Shown here one piece after another: positions 6,193 to 13,176 of a stretch of 18,582 nt of DNA; position 1 is the stretch's first letter, and each line of letters opens with the position of its first letter. The position numbers were made by a program, and so were the translations under genes. Below the pieces are notes generated by a model that worked only from the letters and a program-made list of their open reading frames with translations, had not been told where the DNA came from and ran no database searches. The DNA lies in assembly GCA_030613345.1 (NCBI GenBank), contig JAUWMD010000017.1:1-18582 (forward strand), written 5' to 3'. This DNA is from Candidatus Krumholzibacteriota bacterium (GTDB lineage: Bacteria; Krumholzibacteriota; Krumholzibacteriia; Krumholzibacteriales; Krumholzibacteriaceae).

Positions 6193-7668
6193 GTGAGTGC
6201 AGGGATCTCGATAAACATAGCGGGCGAAGGCCGAGTCAACGACTCCGGCGTGTCTGCCTGGTGGCTGACCCCGTCCGTCTACCTGCTCCTGTTCGTCCTC
6301 TGCCTCATCACGTACCACGGAATTTCCGACAATTACCTGTTCAACGACGATTTCTCGTGGATGAGCAGGGCTCGCTACGATATGACCCCGTCGAACCTCT
6401 TCACATACCGTGTAGTCAATTTCTTCAGGCCTCTGATAAATGTCACTTTCTATATCTTCGAACATCTAGCCCCCGGGAACCTGAGACTGCAGTACACGTT
6501 CAATATCCTGCTGCATTTCATATGCTCTGCCCTCGTCTTCCACCTGTTCATCCATATACTACGCGATATACGGCAGGCCGCCGTCGGAGCGGTGCTGTTC
6601 GCCGTTTCGAGCATACATACCGGCGCAGTATTCTGGATCAGCGCGAGGACCACGCTGCTGTCGACGGCCCTTCTGCTCGGCGCCATCCTCGTTCTGATCT
6701 CCGGAAAGGAACGCGGACGCCTCACTGTCATCTCCTCGACGACACTGTTTGCACTCGCGCTGCTGGCAAAGGAGACAGCGATCGCCGGACTTCCGATACT
6801 GCTGTTTATATTCATCTTCTATCGAAAAGACTTGAAAATCACCGGTACCCTGAGGATATCTCTCATGTCCTGGTCGATAATATCAGCCTTGTACCTGATT
6901 GCCAGAAAGCTGGTTATCGGCGGATTCACCCAGCACAACTGGGGACCGGGTATACATATGCTGCGGAACACGGCTGGCGGCTTCCTCTACCAGCTCTGGC
7001 CGTGGCCCTTCTTCTCCCTCTTCTACCACGAAGGCACTATGCTGAGAGAACCCACCCATCCCGTTTTCCCCGAGCTTCTCGCGATCGGGGCGGTGGCCTT
7101 CTTCTGGTGGCTTGGCCGCGTGACAGACAGAAGGCGAGAGTACGCGCTCGGCTCCCTCTGGGCTCTTGCAGCACTGGTGCCAGCCTCTGCGTTCAGATAC
7201 AGATTCTTCTCTACCATCTCGATCACGCAGAACAGGTACTACTATCTCTCGTCGGTCGGTATGATTCTCATATTTGTCCTCGTCCTCGCCCTGCTGTGGG
7301 ACTCGCGAAAACCGGTATTGAAGATCGCTTGCATCACGGTAATCTGTATTTTTGTCGCCGGCAGCATTGTAAGGGTCGACAAGATCGAGAAGATCTGGAG
7401 CGATTTTACTGAACTGTACAAGAGAACGATCGATTTTGTAATTGCGGCTGTAGAGGAAAAACCTGGATTCACGGCCGCGGCGCTGGAGAATCCGCCACTC
7501 GCCTTCCCGTACGCCGCCGATGCGATCTCCCTCTATAGACCCGACTGGAAGATCAGCGAGGTCGAGGGCGGACTTGAGCAGGCACAGCCTTTTGCGCCGT
7601 GCATCTATATACCATTCGATTACGATGGCGACAAGGTCGAGAGTGGTAAAATGCATGTGCTGAGATGA
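6193..7668 (+). CDS. GT-C-type membrane glycosyltransferase (GT39/ArnT-like)
   Basis: A polytopic membrane protein of about 490 residues with ten or more hydrophobic segments. The first external loop after TM1 carries YLFNDDFSWM, the paired acidic motif expected of GT-C enzymes that use lipid-phosphate sugar donors. NFFRPLINVTFY and the LHFICSALVFHLFIH segment resemble PMT/ArnT-like bacterial proteins. The role is probably sugar transfer to envelope glycan or protein. The start is uncertain: the frame is open from 6073 (TTG), GTG at 6193 is my choice because it comes just before TM1, and none has a good Shine-Dalgarno site. The first in-frame ATG (6361) would delete TM1 and the catalytic loop. 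The 5' end may have been altered at the 6009-6190 junction. Its stop overlaps the next start by ATGA, so the two are co-translated. Confidence 0.75.
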   Translation: MSAGISINIAGEGRVNDSGVSAWWLTPSVYLLLFVLCLITYHGISDNYLFNDDFSWMSRARYDMTPSNLFTYRVVNFFRPLINVTFYIFEHLAPGNLRLQYTFNILLHFICSALVFHLFIHILRDIRQAAVGAVLFAVSSIHTGAVFWISARTTLLSTALLLGAILVLISGKERGRLTVISSTTLFALALLAKETAIAGLPILLFIFIFYRKDLKITGTLRISLMSWSIISALYLIARKLVIGGFTQHNWGPGIHMLRNTAGGFLYQLWPWPFFSLFYHEGTMLREPTHPVFPELLAIGAVAFFWWLGRVTDRRREYALGSLWALAALVPASAFRYRFFSTISITQNRYYYLSSVGMILIFVLVLALLWDSRKPVLKIACITVICIFVAGSIVRVDKIEKIWSDFTELYKRTIDFVIAAVEEKPGFTAAALENPPLAFPYAADAISLYRPDWKISEVEGGLEQAQPFAPCIYIPFDYDGDKVESGKMHVLR

Positions 7669-8630
7669 GCATGAGTGAGATAGAAGAGACAAAGATAACC
7701 GTGATGGAAGACTGGACCGGCTCGAGGCTCGACAGGTTCGTAAAGGCAGTGCGTCCGGCCCTCTCATTCCCGGTCATCCAGACGCTGATCAGGAAGGGCA
7801 AGATCCTCCTCAACGGCGAGAAGATGCCCGGGAAGGCACGTCTCAAGGACGGAGACATCGTCGAGATCCGCCTCCGGAAGGACAGGCCGGCGGAAGACCT
7901 GTCGCATACCCCCATCGGCGAAGAGAGGATCGCCGAGAGATTTGGAGATATAGGCTCTGGCATCCCCGTGCTCTTCGAGGACGACGACCTCCTCGTGATC
8001 GACAAACCGGCCGGGCTCCCCGTCCAGCCGGGCAACCGCAGAGAACTCGGTTCACTCCTCGACTTGATTTGCCGCTATATCCCCCCCGCGCAGCAGGGCC
8101 CGGACGGACCGCCGCCCTTCGCCCCCTCGCCCGTTCACAGACTCGATATCGAGACGTCGGGCGCACTGATCGTGGCAAAGACCCGCCGAGCGGCGCGGGA
8201 GCTGTCGCGCGCCTTATCAGAGGGCGAAGCATCGAAGACATACCTCGCAGTTGTCGACGGCATCCCCGGATCATGCAGCGGCACTATAGATACACCTCTT
8301 ACAATAGAAAAGGGCGAATCCTCCAGGGCGGTCCCCGATGCGGCCGGTCAGACGGCGGTGACTCACTTCTCCGTCCTCAAAAAGCTGCCCGGCGATCGTG
8401 CGCTGCTCGAGATCAGGATAGATACGGGCAGGACCCACCAGATCAGGGCACACATGCTGTCGGCGGGGCATCCGGTATCTGGCGATCCCGTTTACATAGG
8501 TATCGGGGACCGCGACGGTACCAGACCTGACCGCATGCTCCTTCACGCATGGAAGATCTCGCTACCGCATCCGACGACTGGGGAAACAATCGAGATCATC
8601 GCGTCTCCCCCGCCGGAATTCGGCATGTAA
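7665..8630 (+). CDS. RluA-family 23S rRNA pseudouridine synthase
   Basis: A 321-residue RluC/RluD-like enzyme. An S4 RNA-binding domain spans about 18-72 (GSRLDRFV...LIRKGKILLNGEK). The catalytic domain starts near residue 102 with VLFEDDDLLVIDKPAGLPV. The catalytic Asp161 lies in HRLDIETSG, the family signature, and RTHQIRAHM is near residue 255. The family isomerises uridine to pseudouridine in large-subunit rRNA (sometimes tRNA); which position is modified cannot be told from the sequence. The length is normal. The start overlaps the glycosyltransferase stop (ATGA), so expression is coupled to it although the functions are unrelated. Confidence 0.93.
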   Translation: MSMSEIEETKITVMEDWTGSRLDRFVKAVRPALSFPVIQTLIRKGKILLNGEKMPGKARLKDGDIVEIRLRKDRPAEDLSHTPIGEERIAERFGDIGSGIPVLFEDDDLLVIDKPAGLPVQPGNRRELGSLLDLICRYIPPAQQGPDGPPPFAPSPVHRLDIETSGALIVAKTRRAARELSRALSEGEASKTYLAVVDGIPGSCSGTIDTPLTIEKGESSRAVPDAAGQTAVTHFSVLKKLPGDRALLEIRIDTGRTHQIRAHMLSAGHPVSGDPVYIGIGDRDGTRPDRMLLHAWKISLPHPTTGETIEIIASPPPEFGM

Positions 8631-8703
8631 CAGGCGGCCGGCATCTGCTAGAATCTCCCCGCTGATCTTATTAATAACCGTCGAATGAGGAGAAAGGACC
8701 GTC

Positions 8704-9666
8704 ATGGACAAGGCGCTTATGGATTCGGCTCTTATAGCCGTCAGGGATTGCCTCAAGGTGGTCAAAGGTGAGAAACTGCTTATCGTCACAGACACCGAGC
8801 TGCTCGAGATCGGAAGGGCACTCGTCGAGGCCGGACGTTCTCTCGGTGCGACAGGTGTGATAATGGAGATGCAGCCGCTCAGCCGTAACGGCGAGGAGCC
8901 ACCCGAGATGGTCTCCGAGGCGATGAAATTCGCCGATGCCGTCGTCTGCCCCGCTTCGAAATCGCTGACCCACACGGCAGCCCGCCGGAACGCCTGCGAG
9001 GCCGGCTCGAGGGTGGCCACGATGCCCGGCATCACTCTCGACACGATGGTCAGGTGCCTCAGCGCCGATTACTACGCGATCGCGGACCGGACACGGGAGC
9101 TCACGATCCTTCTCGACGAGGCGAAGGTCGCAAGGATCACCACCGCCATCGGAACCGACCTGACGATCCCGATAGACGGGATAAAGGCGATATCCTCGAC
9201 AGGGCTTATCCACGACCCCGGTTCTTTCGGCAATCTGCCGTCGGGTGAATCGTACATGATGCCCGCGGAGGAGCAGTCCGAAGGGGTCTTTATAGTCGAT
9301 GGATCAATGGCGGGCATAGGCGACCTGGCCGGCAAGACGCCGATCACGATAAAGGTCGAGGGCGGCTACGCCGTAGAGATCACCGGAGGCCCCGAGGCGG
9401 ACGAGCTCAGGTCAAAACTCGAAGCCGTCGGCAGAAAAGCGTTTCACACGGCGGAGCTCGGCGTCGGCACCAACGACGCGGCGAAGATCATCGGCAACAT
9501 CCTCGAGGATGAAAAGGTGATGGGCACTGTTCACATCGCCCTGGGTAACAATATGTCGATGGGCGGCACCTTCGATGTACCCATCCATCTCGACGGGATA
9601 ATCAAGGATCCCACTCTCGAGCTGGATGGAAAGGTGATCATGGACGCCGGCAAGTTGTTAGTGTGA
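8704..9666 (+). CDS. M29-family (AmpS/aminopeptidase T-like) metalloaminopeptidase
   Basis: A 320-residue protein matching the peptidase M29 family (leucyl aminopeptidase, AmpS/AmpT), which removes N-terminal residues from peptides in the cytoplasm using two metal ions. Conserved candidates are Glu182 in NLPSGES, Glu251 in AELGVGTN, His277 in GTVHIALGNN, and His295 and Asp297 in IHLDGI, with order and spacing like the family ligands. It is shorter than classical AmpS (about 410 residues). The position expected for the conserved catalytic Tyr, seven after His277, is Met284. The start ATG at 8704 is preceded by AGGAG. It follows rluA by 73 bases and may belong to the same transcript. A strong hairpin follows the stop. 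Confidence 0.85.
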   Translation: MDKALMDSALIAVRDCLKVVKGEKLLIVTDTELLEIGRALVEAGRSLGATGVIMEMQPLSRNGEEPPEMVSEAMKFADAVVCPASKSLTHTAARRNACEAGSRVATMPGITLDTMVRCLSADYYAIADRTRELTILLDEAKVARITTAIGTDLTIPIDGIKAISSTGLIHDPGSFGNLPSGESYMMPAEEQSEGVFIVDGSMAGIGDLAGKTPITIKVEGGYAVEITGGPEADELRSKLEAVGRKAFHTAELGVGTNDAAKIIGNILEDEKVMGTVHIALGNNMSMGGTFDVPIHLDGIIKDPTLELDGKVIMDAGKLLV

Positions 9667-9685
9667 TTCCGTTCTATTGTAAAAT

Positions 9686-9749
9686 GGCCCGGCATTTCCT
9701 TTCGAATCCCCGCAGGAGACCCGAGGGATTCTTCAGGAAAAGCCGGACC
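9686..9749. terminator. bidirectional hairpin between convergent genes
   Basis: Outer arms GGCCCGGC/GCCGGACC and ATTTCCT/AGGAAA, plus an inner GAATCCC/GGGATTC stem, form a long interrupted hairpin filling the gap between the aminopeptidase stop and the htpX stop. There is no long T-run, so a folded-RNA or rho-assisted mechanism is possible. The position is right for ending both transcripts. Confidence 0.6.
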
Positions 9750-9753
9750 TTCA

Positions 9754-10644
9754 TCACATTGAACGGAGTCTTGCTACTCTCTCTTCTATAGGAGGGTGAG
9801 TGGAGAACAAAGACTTTGCCCGTTTCTCAAACGGCTTGATCGGATTAACAATATACAGGTGCTGCGTCGCCCTGTTGGCGACCTCGAGGACTTCCCGGTC
9901 TCCCGCGATCTTCTCCAATGCGCTTGCCAGTCCCTCGGGATAACGGGTCAACAGTGCCGCCGACGCATCGGCGAGGTACTCGCGCTGCCTTGACACGGCC
10001 AGTTGCAGCATCTTGGCGAAGAACGGCGCGAGGATCGCAAGGATCAGCCCGATGATTATCAACGGCCCCGAGCCCTTGTTGCCGCCTTTTCTCCTCCCGC
10101 CCCTTCCCCATATAACGCTGCGCACAAAGAAATCGCTTATCAGGGCGATCGAGCCGACCATTATACCAACCATCATCGAGAAGAGGATGTCACGGTTCTG
10201 AACATGGGAGAGCTCGTGAGCCATCACGCCCTGCAGTTCGTCGCGGCTCAGCTTCGAAAGCAGGCCCGTCGTTATCGCGACCGAGGCGTGCTCGGGATCG
10301 CGTCCCGTCGCGAAAGCGTTGGGAGCCGTATCATTGATTATGTAGACAGCGGGCATAGGCACGCCTGCCGCTATAGAGAGCTCATCGATGACATTGAAGA
10401 GCTGCGGATGGTCCTTCTTCTCGATGCGTTTCGCCCTGCTCATCGCCAGTATCATACTGGCTCCGCCGTAATAGCTGATCAGACCCGAGATGAGAGCGAT
10501 CAAGATGGCGAATATGATCCCGCCGTAGCCGTACCCCCTCCCCCAGTACTCCCCGATCAGGTAGCCGAGTAGCACGAGGAAGATCGTGATAACAATCACG
10601 AGCAGCCAGGAATTCCGCTTGTTCTGCGATATCTGGTCGTACAT
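9754..10644 (-). CDS. htpX: HtpX-like membrane zinc metalloprotease (M48)
   Basis: A 296-residue integral membrane protease. Two N-terminal TM segments (about 13-31 and 41-66) precede the catalytic domain. The zinc motif HELSH is at 143-147, and the third ligand is Glu in SRQREYLADASAA, about residue 225. Two further TM segments lie between them (about 155-175 and 195-215). The C-terminus STHPPIEERVARL is typical of HtpX. It degrades misfolded membrane proteins in the inner membrane. It is translated from the same message as lemA: five bases separate the lemA TGA from this ATG and no separate Shine-Dalgarno site is needed, implying translational coupling. The lemA-htpX order is a common conserved pair. 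Confidence 0.93.
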   Translation of the reverse strand: MYDQISQNKRNSWLLVIVITIFLVLLGYLIGEYWGRGYGYGGIIFAILIALISGLISYYGGASMILAMSRAKRIEKKDHPQLFNVIDELSIAAGVPMPAVYIINDTAPNAFATGRDPEHASVAITTGLLSKLSRDELQGVMAHELSHVQNRDILFSMMVGIMVGSIALISDFFVRSVIWGRGGRRKGGNKGSGPLIIIGLILAILAPFFAKMLQLAVSRQREYLADASAALLTRYPEGLASALEKIAGDREVLEVANRATQHLYIVNPIKPFEKRAKSLFSTHPPIEERVARLRSM

Positions 10645-10649
10645 GGCGA

Positions 10650-11204
10650 TCAGGAGAAGTCGACCTTGGGCGCCTCGCGCTGGGCCTCGTCCTCGAGCTC
10701 GAAGAAGTCGCGCTCATCGAAGCCGAACGTACCGGCTACGATGCTCGAGGGAAAGACCTCGGTCCTCGTGTTGTACCTCATCACGGTGTCGTTGTAATGC
10801 TGCCTCGCGAACGAGATCTTGTTCTCCGTCGAGACCAGCTCCTCCTGAACGGCGAGCATGTTCTGGTTCGCCTTCAGGTCGGGATAGTTCTCCACGACGG
10901 CGAACAGGGAACGCAGCGTCTGCGTGAGGAAGTTCTCGGCCTGCGCCTGGTTCTTCACTCCCGAGACATCTATCGCCTGCTGCCTCGCCTTCGTGACATT
11001 CTCGAGGACCTCTTTCTCGTGCTTGAGATATCCCTTGGCCGTCTCTACGAGGTTGGGGATGAGATCGTACCTCCGCTTGAGCTGAACGTCGATCTGCGCC
11101 CATCCGTTATCGCACCTTTTGCGGAGCCGGACGAGGGTGTTGTATATGCCGACCGCCCAGAAGACGAGCAGCACCACTACTATGAGCAATATCCATCCAA
11201 ACAA
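10650..11204 (-). CDS. lemA: LemA family membrane protein
   Basis: A 184-residue LemA protein: one N-terminal TM helix (about 3-22), then the family signature YNTLVRLRKRCDNGWAQIDV and RRYDLIPNLVETAKGY, followed by long alpha-helices, with YNTRTEVFPSSIVA near residue 144 and FGFDERDFFE near 160. LemA sits in the envelope, often encoded with htpX; its biochemical role is unsettled. The start is TTG at 11204: the next in-frame ATG would remove half of the conserved domain, and GGAGG lies six bases before the TTG. A sigma70-type promoter lies 54 bases upstream (11258-11286). Confidence 0.93.
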   Translation of the reverse strand: MFGWILLIVVVLLVFWAVGIYNTLVRLRKRCDNGWAQIDVQLKRRYDLIPNLVETAKGYLKHEKEVLENVTKARQQAIDVSGVKNQAQAENFLTQTLRSLFAVVENYPDLKANQNMLAVQEELVSTENKISFARQHYNDTVMRYNTRTEVFPSSIVAGTFGFDERDFFELEDEAQREAPKVDFS

Positions 11205-11257
11205 TTTATACCTCCACTGTTTCCCGGCATAAGCCGCTGCTTTCGAATCCGGCCCGG

Positions 11258-11286
11258 ATTATACCGCCTCGCGGCTCGGGCGACAA
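11258..11286 (-). promoter_or_regulatory. sigma70-type promoter of lemA-htpX
   Basis: On the minus strand the sequence is TTGTCG, 17 bases, TATAAT, with a perfect -10 and optimal spacing. The predicted transcription start is about 45-50 bases before the lemA TTG codon. Confidence 0.65.
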
Positions 11287-11293
11287 TCACTCA

Positions 11294-11320
11294 TTGACCG
11301 CCTCCGGCCGTACATAATAC
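11294..11320 (+). promoter_or_regulatory. weak candidate promoter of adk
   Basis: TTGACC is followed 15 bases later by TAATAC. The spacing is short, so this is a suggestion only. It lies 41-67 bases before the adk start and back to back with the lemA promoter. Confidence 0.3.
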
Positions 11321-11360
11321 CCTGTAGCCGCCTCGAATATTCACCGCGAAAGGACGGCCG

Positions 11361-11993
11361 ATGAGAATAGTGCTGCTAGGAAAACCGGGATCGGGCAAGG
11401 GGACACAGGCCGCCATGCTGTCCGAAGAATCCGGCCTCCCCCATCTGTCCAGTGGAGCGATCCTGCGCGACGAGATCAGGGAAAAGACACCCTTCGGCAT
11501 GCAGATCGAGGAATACGTACTGAAAGGAGAGATCGGCCCGCAGGAGCTGATCACCGATGTCGTCTTCGGTTATATAGAGAGAAAAGGGTACGCGTCAGGA
11601 TTCATCCTCGACGGCTTCCCCCGCACTGTCTACCAGGCGGAAATGCTCGACGAGCGGTACCGGCCAGGCATGGGCGTGCTCATCGATGTACCCGACGATC
11701 TGATCGTCGACAGGATATCTCTGCGGCTTACCTGCGCCGATTGCGACGCCATCTACCACGGGACCTCGCGCCCTCCCGCGAGCTCCGGCATCTGCGACTC
11801 GTGCGGCGGAAAACTCGAGCAGCGCTCCGACGACAACGCCGGAGCAATACGCAAGAGGCTCGAGTCATACCGCAACGAAATTCAGCAGGTCATCGACATG
11901 TACCGGGACACCGGACGCCTGCTCACGATAGACGGCACCTCCACCCCGGGAGAAGTCTATAAGTCGTTGAAGAACGCAACGATGAACCGGTAG
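11361..11993 (+). CDS. adk: adenylate kinase (zinc-binding LID type)
   Basis: A 210-residue adenylate kinase interconverting ATP + AMP and 2 ADP in the cytoplasm. The P-loop GKPGSGKGTQ is at 7-16, the AMP-site segment HLSSGAILRDEI at 28-39, the conserved LDGFPRT at 83-89, and the LID at about 122-160. The LID carries four cysteines (125, 128, 145, 148) in CADC...CDSC, the structural zinc type. RSDDN and the following Arg-rich helix match the family end. The length is normal. The start at 11361 has GAAAGGA about seven bases upstream. It stands as a single gene divergent from lemA, rather than in the secY-adk ribosomal-protein context common elsewhere. Confidence 0.95.
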   Translation: MRIVLLGKPGSGKGTQAAMLSEESGLPHLSSGAILRDEIREKTPFGMQIEEYVLKGEIGPQELITDVVFGYIERKGYASGFILDGFPRTVYQAEMLDERYRPGMGVLIDVPDDLIVDRISLRLTCADCDAIYHGTSRPPASSGICDSCGGKLEQRSDDNAGAIRKRLESYRNEIQQVIDMYRDTGRLLTIDGTSTPGEVYKSLKNATMNR

Positions 11994-12148
11994 CTGCAAC
12001 GGTATGCAATAAGAGAGCAGAGCGAGACGCGCCACGCACGGGTATGGCATTATGAGAATCAACGGGACACCCCGGCGCCTTCTGGAACCATTCCGACCTT
12101 ACATTTAACTCCTTGCACATCCTTACGTTAACGCGCCAATAATCGTCC

Positions 12149-12177
12149 TTCAGCAGATTGGCACACTGGTTGCTGAA
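12149..12177. repeat. inverted repeat framing the sigma54 promoter
   Basis: TTCAGCA (12149-12155) and TGCTGAA (12171-12177) are perfect 7-bp complementary arms. The right arm overlaps the -12 element, and the left arm is just upstream of -24. It could be an operator that blocks polymerase binding, or a chance hairpin. Confidence 0.5.
12159..12174 (+). promoter_or_regulatory. sigma54 (RpoN) -24/-12 promoter
   Basis: TGGCACACTGGTTGCT fits the consensus TGGCAC-N5-TTGCW at every fixed position, with the required ten bases between the GG and GC. Transcription would start near 12185, about 44 bases before the lipoprotein ATG. No enhancer-binding regulator gene is in view. Confidence 0.65.
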
Positions 12178-12228
12178 AACCCGTCGAGGGGACAGAAATG
12201 ACTCACTTGAAGAGAAGGAGGTCTCATC

Positions 12229-13074
12229 ATGAGGAAGGTCTTCCTGGTCCTTATGGCATTGTCGCTGACCGGGCTGATGGTTGCCTGTTCGGACGACGAT
12301 TCACCGATCATCCCCGAACCTACTGAATTCGGGATCACCACGGCTGCGATAGATATGGGCTACACCTGTACCCCGTACAACATCCAGCTCGATGCGGACG
12401 GCGGCACGGCACCCTACACCTGGTCCCTTGCTGTCGGTTCGACTCTTCCTGACGGTATGACCCTGACTTCGGACGGCCGCATAATTGGTCTTCTGGAGAA
12501 CGCGGGTTCGTGGAATTTCAACGTCGTCTGCACGGACGCCGCTGGAACGCCTCACACCGATCAGGTTAACTACACTCTCGGCGTCGAGGTTCCCGCCAAT
12601 CCGTCGATCGCTATCTTCTATGACGGCGACGCGACTATCTGCGGCGGCGAGACGATGGCTTTCGCGCCTCTCGACTGCTACGTATTCATCATGCTTGAGG
12701 GTGGAGACGAGGATTGCTTGTACGCCACTGAGTTCCAGATAACAATGGAAGATCAGAACGGCAACCCGCTTCAGCTCGGCACTCAGTTCACCCATTCGTA
12801 TGTCACTTATTCCGACGCAGTGGCCGTGACGATGGGCGATCCGTTCAGTGGTATCGCGGTTTCCTTCGAAAGGCCGATGTATCATGCCTACGAAGGCGCC
12901 ATCCACGTTGCTACCTTTGGTCTTCTTCTCCTCGAAGATCTCGACAACCTGTCGTTCAAGGTCGGCCCGAGCCCCAGCTCGCCCCATTCCCGTCCGGTCA
13001 TAGCCACCTGTGACGAACTTCACAGCGCGGTCCAGGTCACCGGACGTGCCGCGGCCCTGAACTACACGAACTAG
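12229..13074 (+). CDS. Ig-like-domain lipoprotein
   Basis: A 281-residue lipoprotein. The SPII signal ends at lipobox MVAC with Cys20, then SDDDSP. Residues about 55-120 resemble the putative Ig (cadherin-like) fold: GGTAPYTWSLAVGSTLPDGM, TLTSDGRIIG, then WNFNVVCTDAAG. The C-terminal half (about 125-281) contains several cysteines and no domain I recognise. It is probably anchored in the outer membrane or on the surface with a binding or structural role. The start at 12229 has GAAGGAGG about eight bases upstream. It is a single-gene transcript bracketed by a sigma54-type promoter and a terminator at 13100. Confidence 0.85.
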   Translation: MRKVFLVLMALSLTGLMVACSDDDSPIIPEPTEFGITTAAIDMGYTCTPYNIQLDADGGTAPYTWSLAVGSTLPDGMTLTSDGRIIGLLENAGSWNFNVVCTDAAGTPHTDQVNYTLGVEVPANPSIAIFYDGDATICGGETMAFAPLDCYVFIMLEGGDEDCLYATEFQITMEDQNGNPLQLGTQFTHSYVTYSDAVAVTMGDPFSGIAVSFERPMYHAYEGAIHVATFGLLLLEDLDNLSFKVGPSPSSPHSRPVIATCDELHSAVQVTGRAAALNYTN

Positions 13075-13099
13075 AAGGTCGCGAAAACACGGAAAAATG

Positions 13100-13146
13100 C
13101 CCCTCGGGAGAAGCGGCTCAGGGCCGTTGATCCCGGGGGGTTTTTA
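13100..13146 (+). terminator. rho-independent terminator of the Ig lipoprotein gene
   Basis: Arms CCCCTCGGGA and TCCCGGGGGG enclose a second small stem (CGGC/GCCG) and are followed by TTTTT. It lies 26 bases after the stop. Confidence 0.8.
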
Positions 13147-13152
13147 ATATCC

Positions 13153-13172
13153 AGCCGGACTGCGGTCCGGCT
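13153..13172 (-). terminator. hairpin after the AsmA-like gene
   Basis: AGCCGGAC and GTCCGGCT are perfect 8-bp arms with loop TGCG, four bases beyond the AsmA-like stop. It probably protects or ends the minus-strand transcript. On the plus strand it is followed by CTTTCTATTT and may back up the preceding terminator. Confidence 0.6.
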
Positions 13173-13176
13173 CTTT

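Noticed and set aside
6261..7412. 383-codon frame overlapping the glycosyltransferase
   Set aside because: Arg/Pro/His-rich out-of-frame translation; the membrane protein frame has coherent TM segments and the acidic loop.
6883..7767. 294-codon minus-strand frame over the glycosyltransferase end
   Set aside because: No recognisable domain; it spans the junction of two well-supported plus-strand genes.
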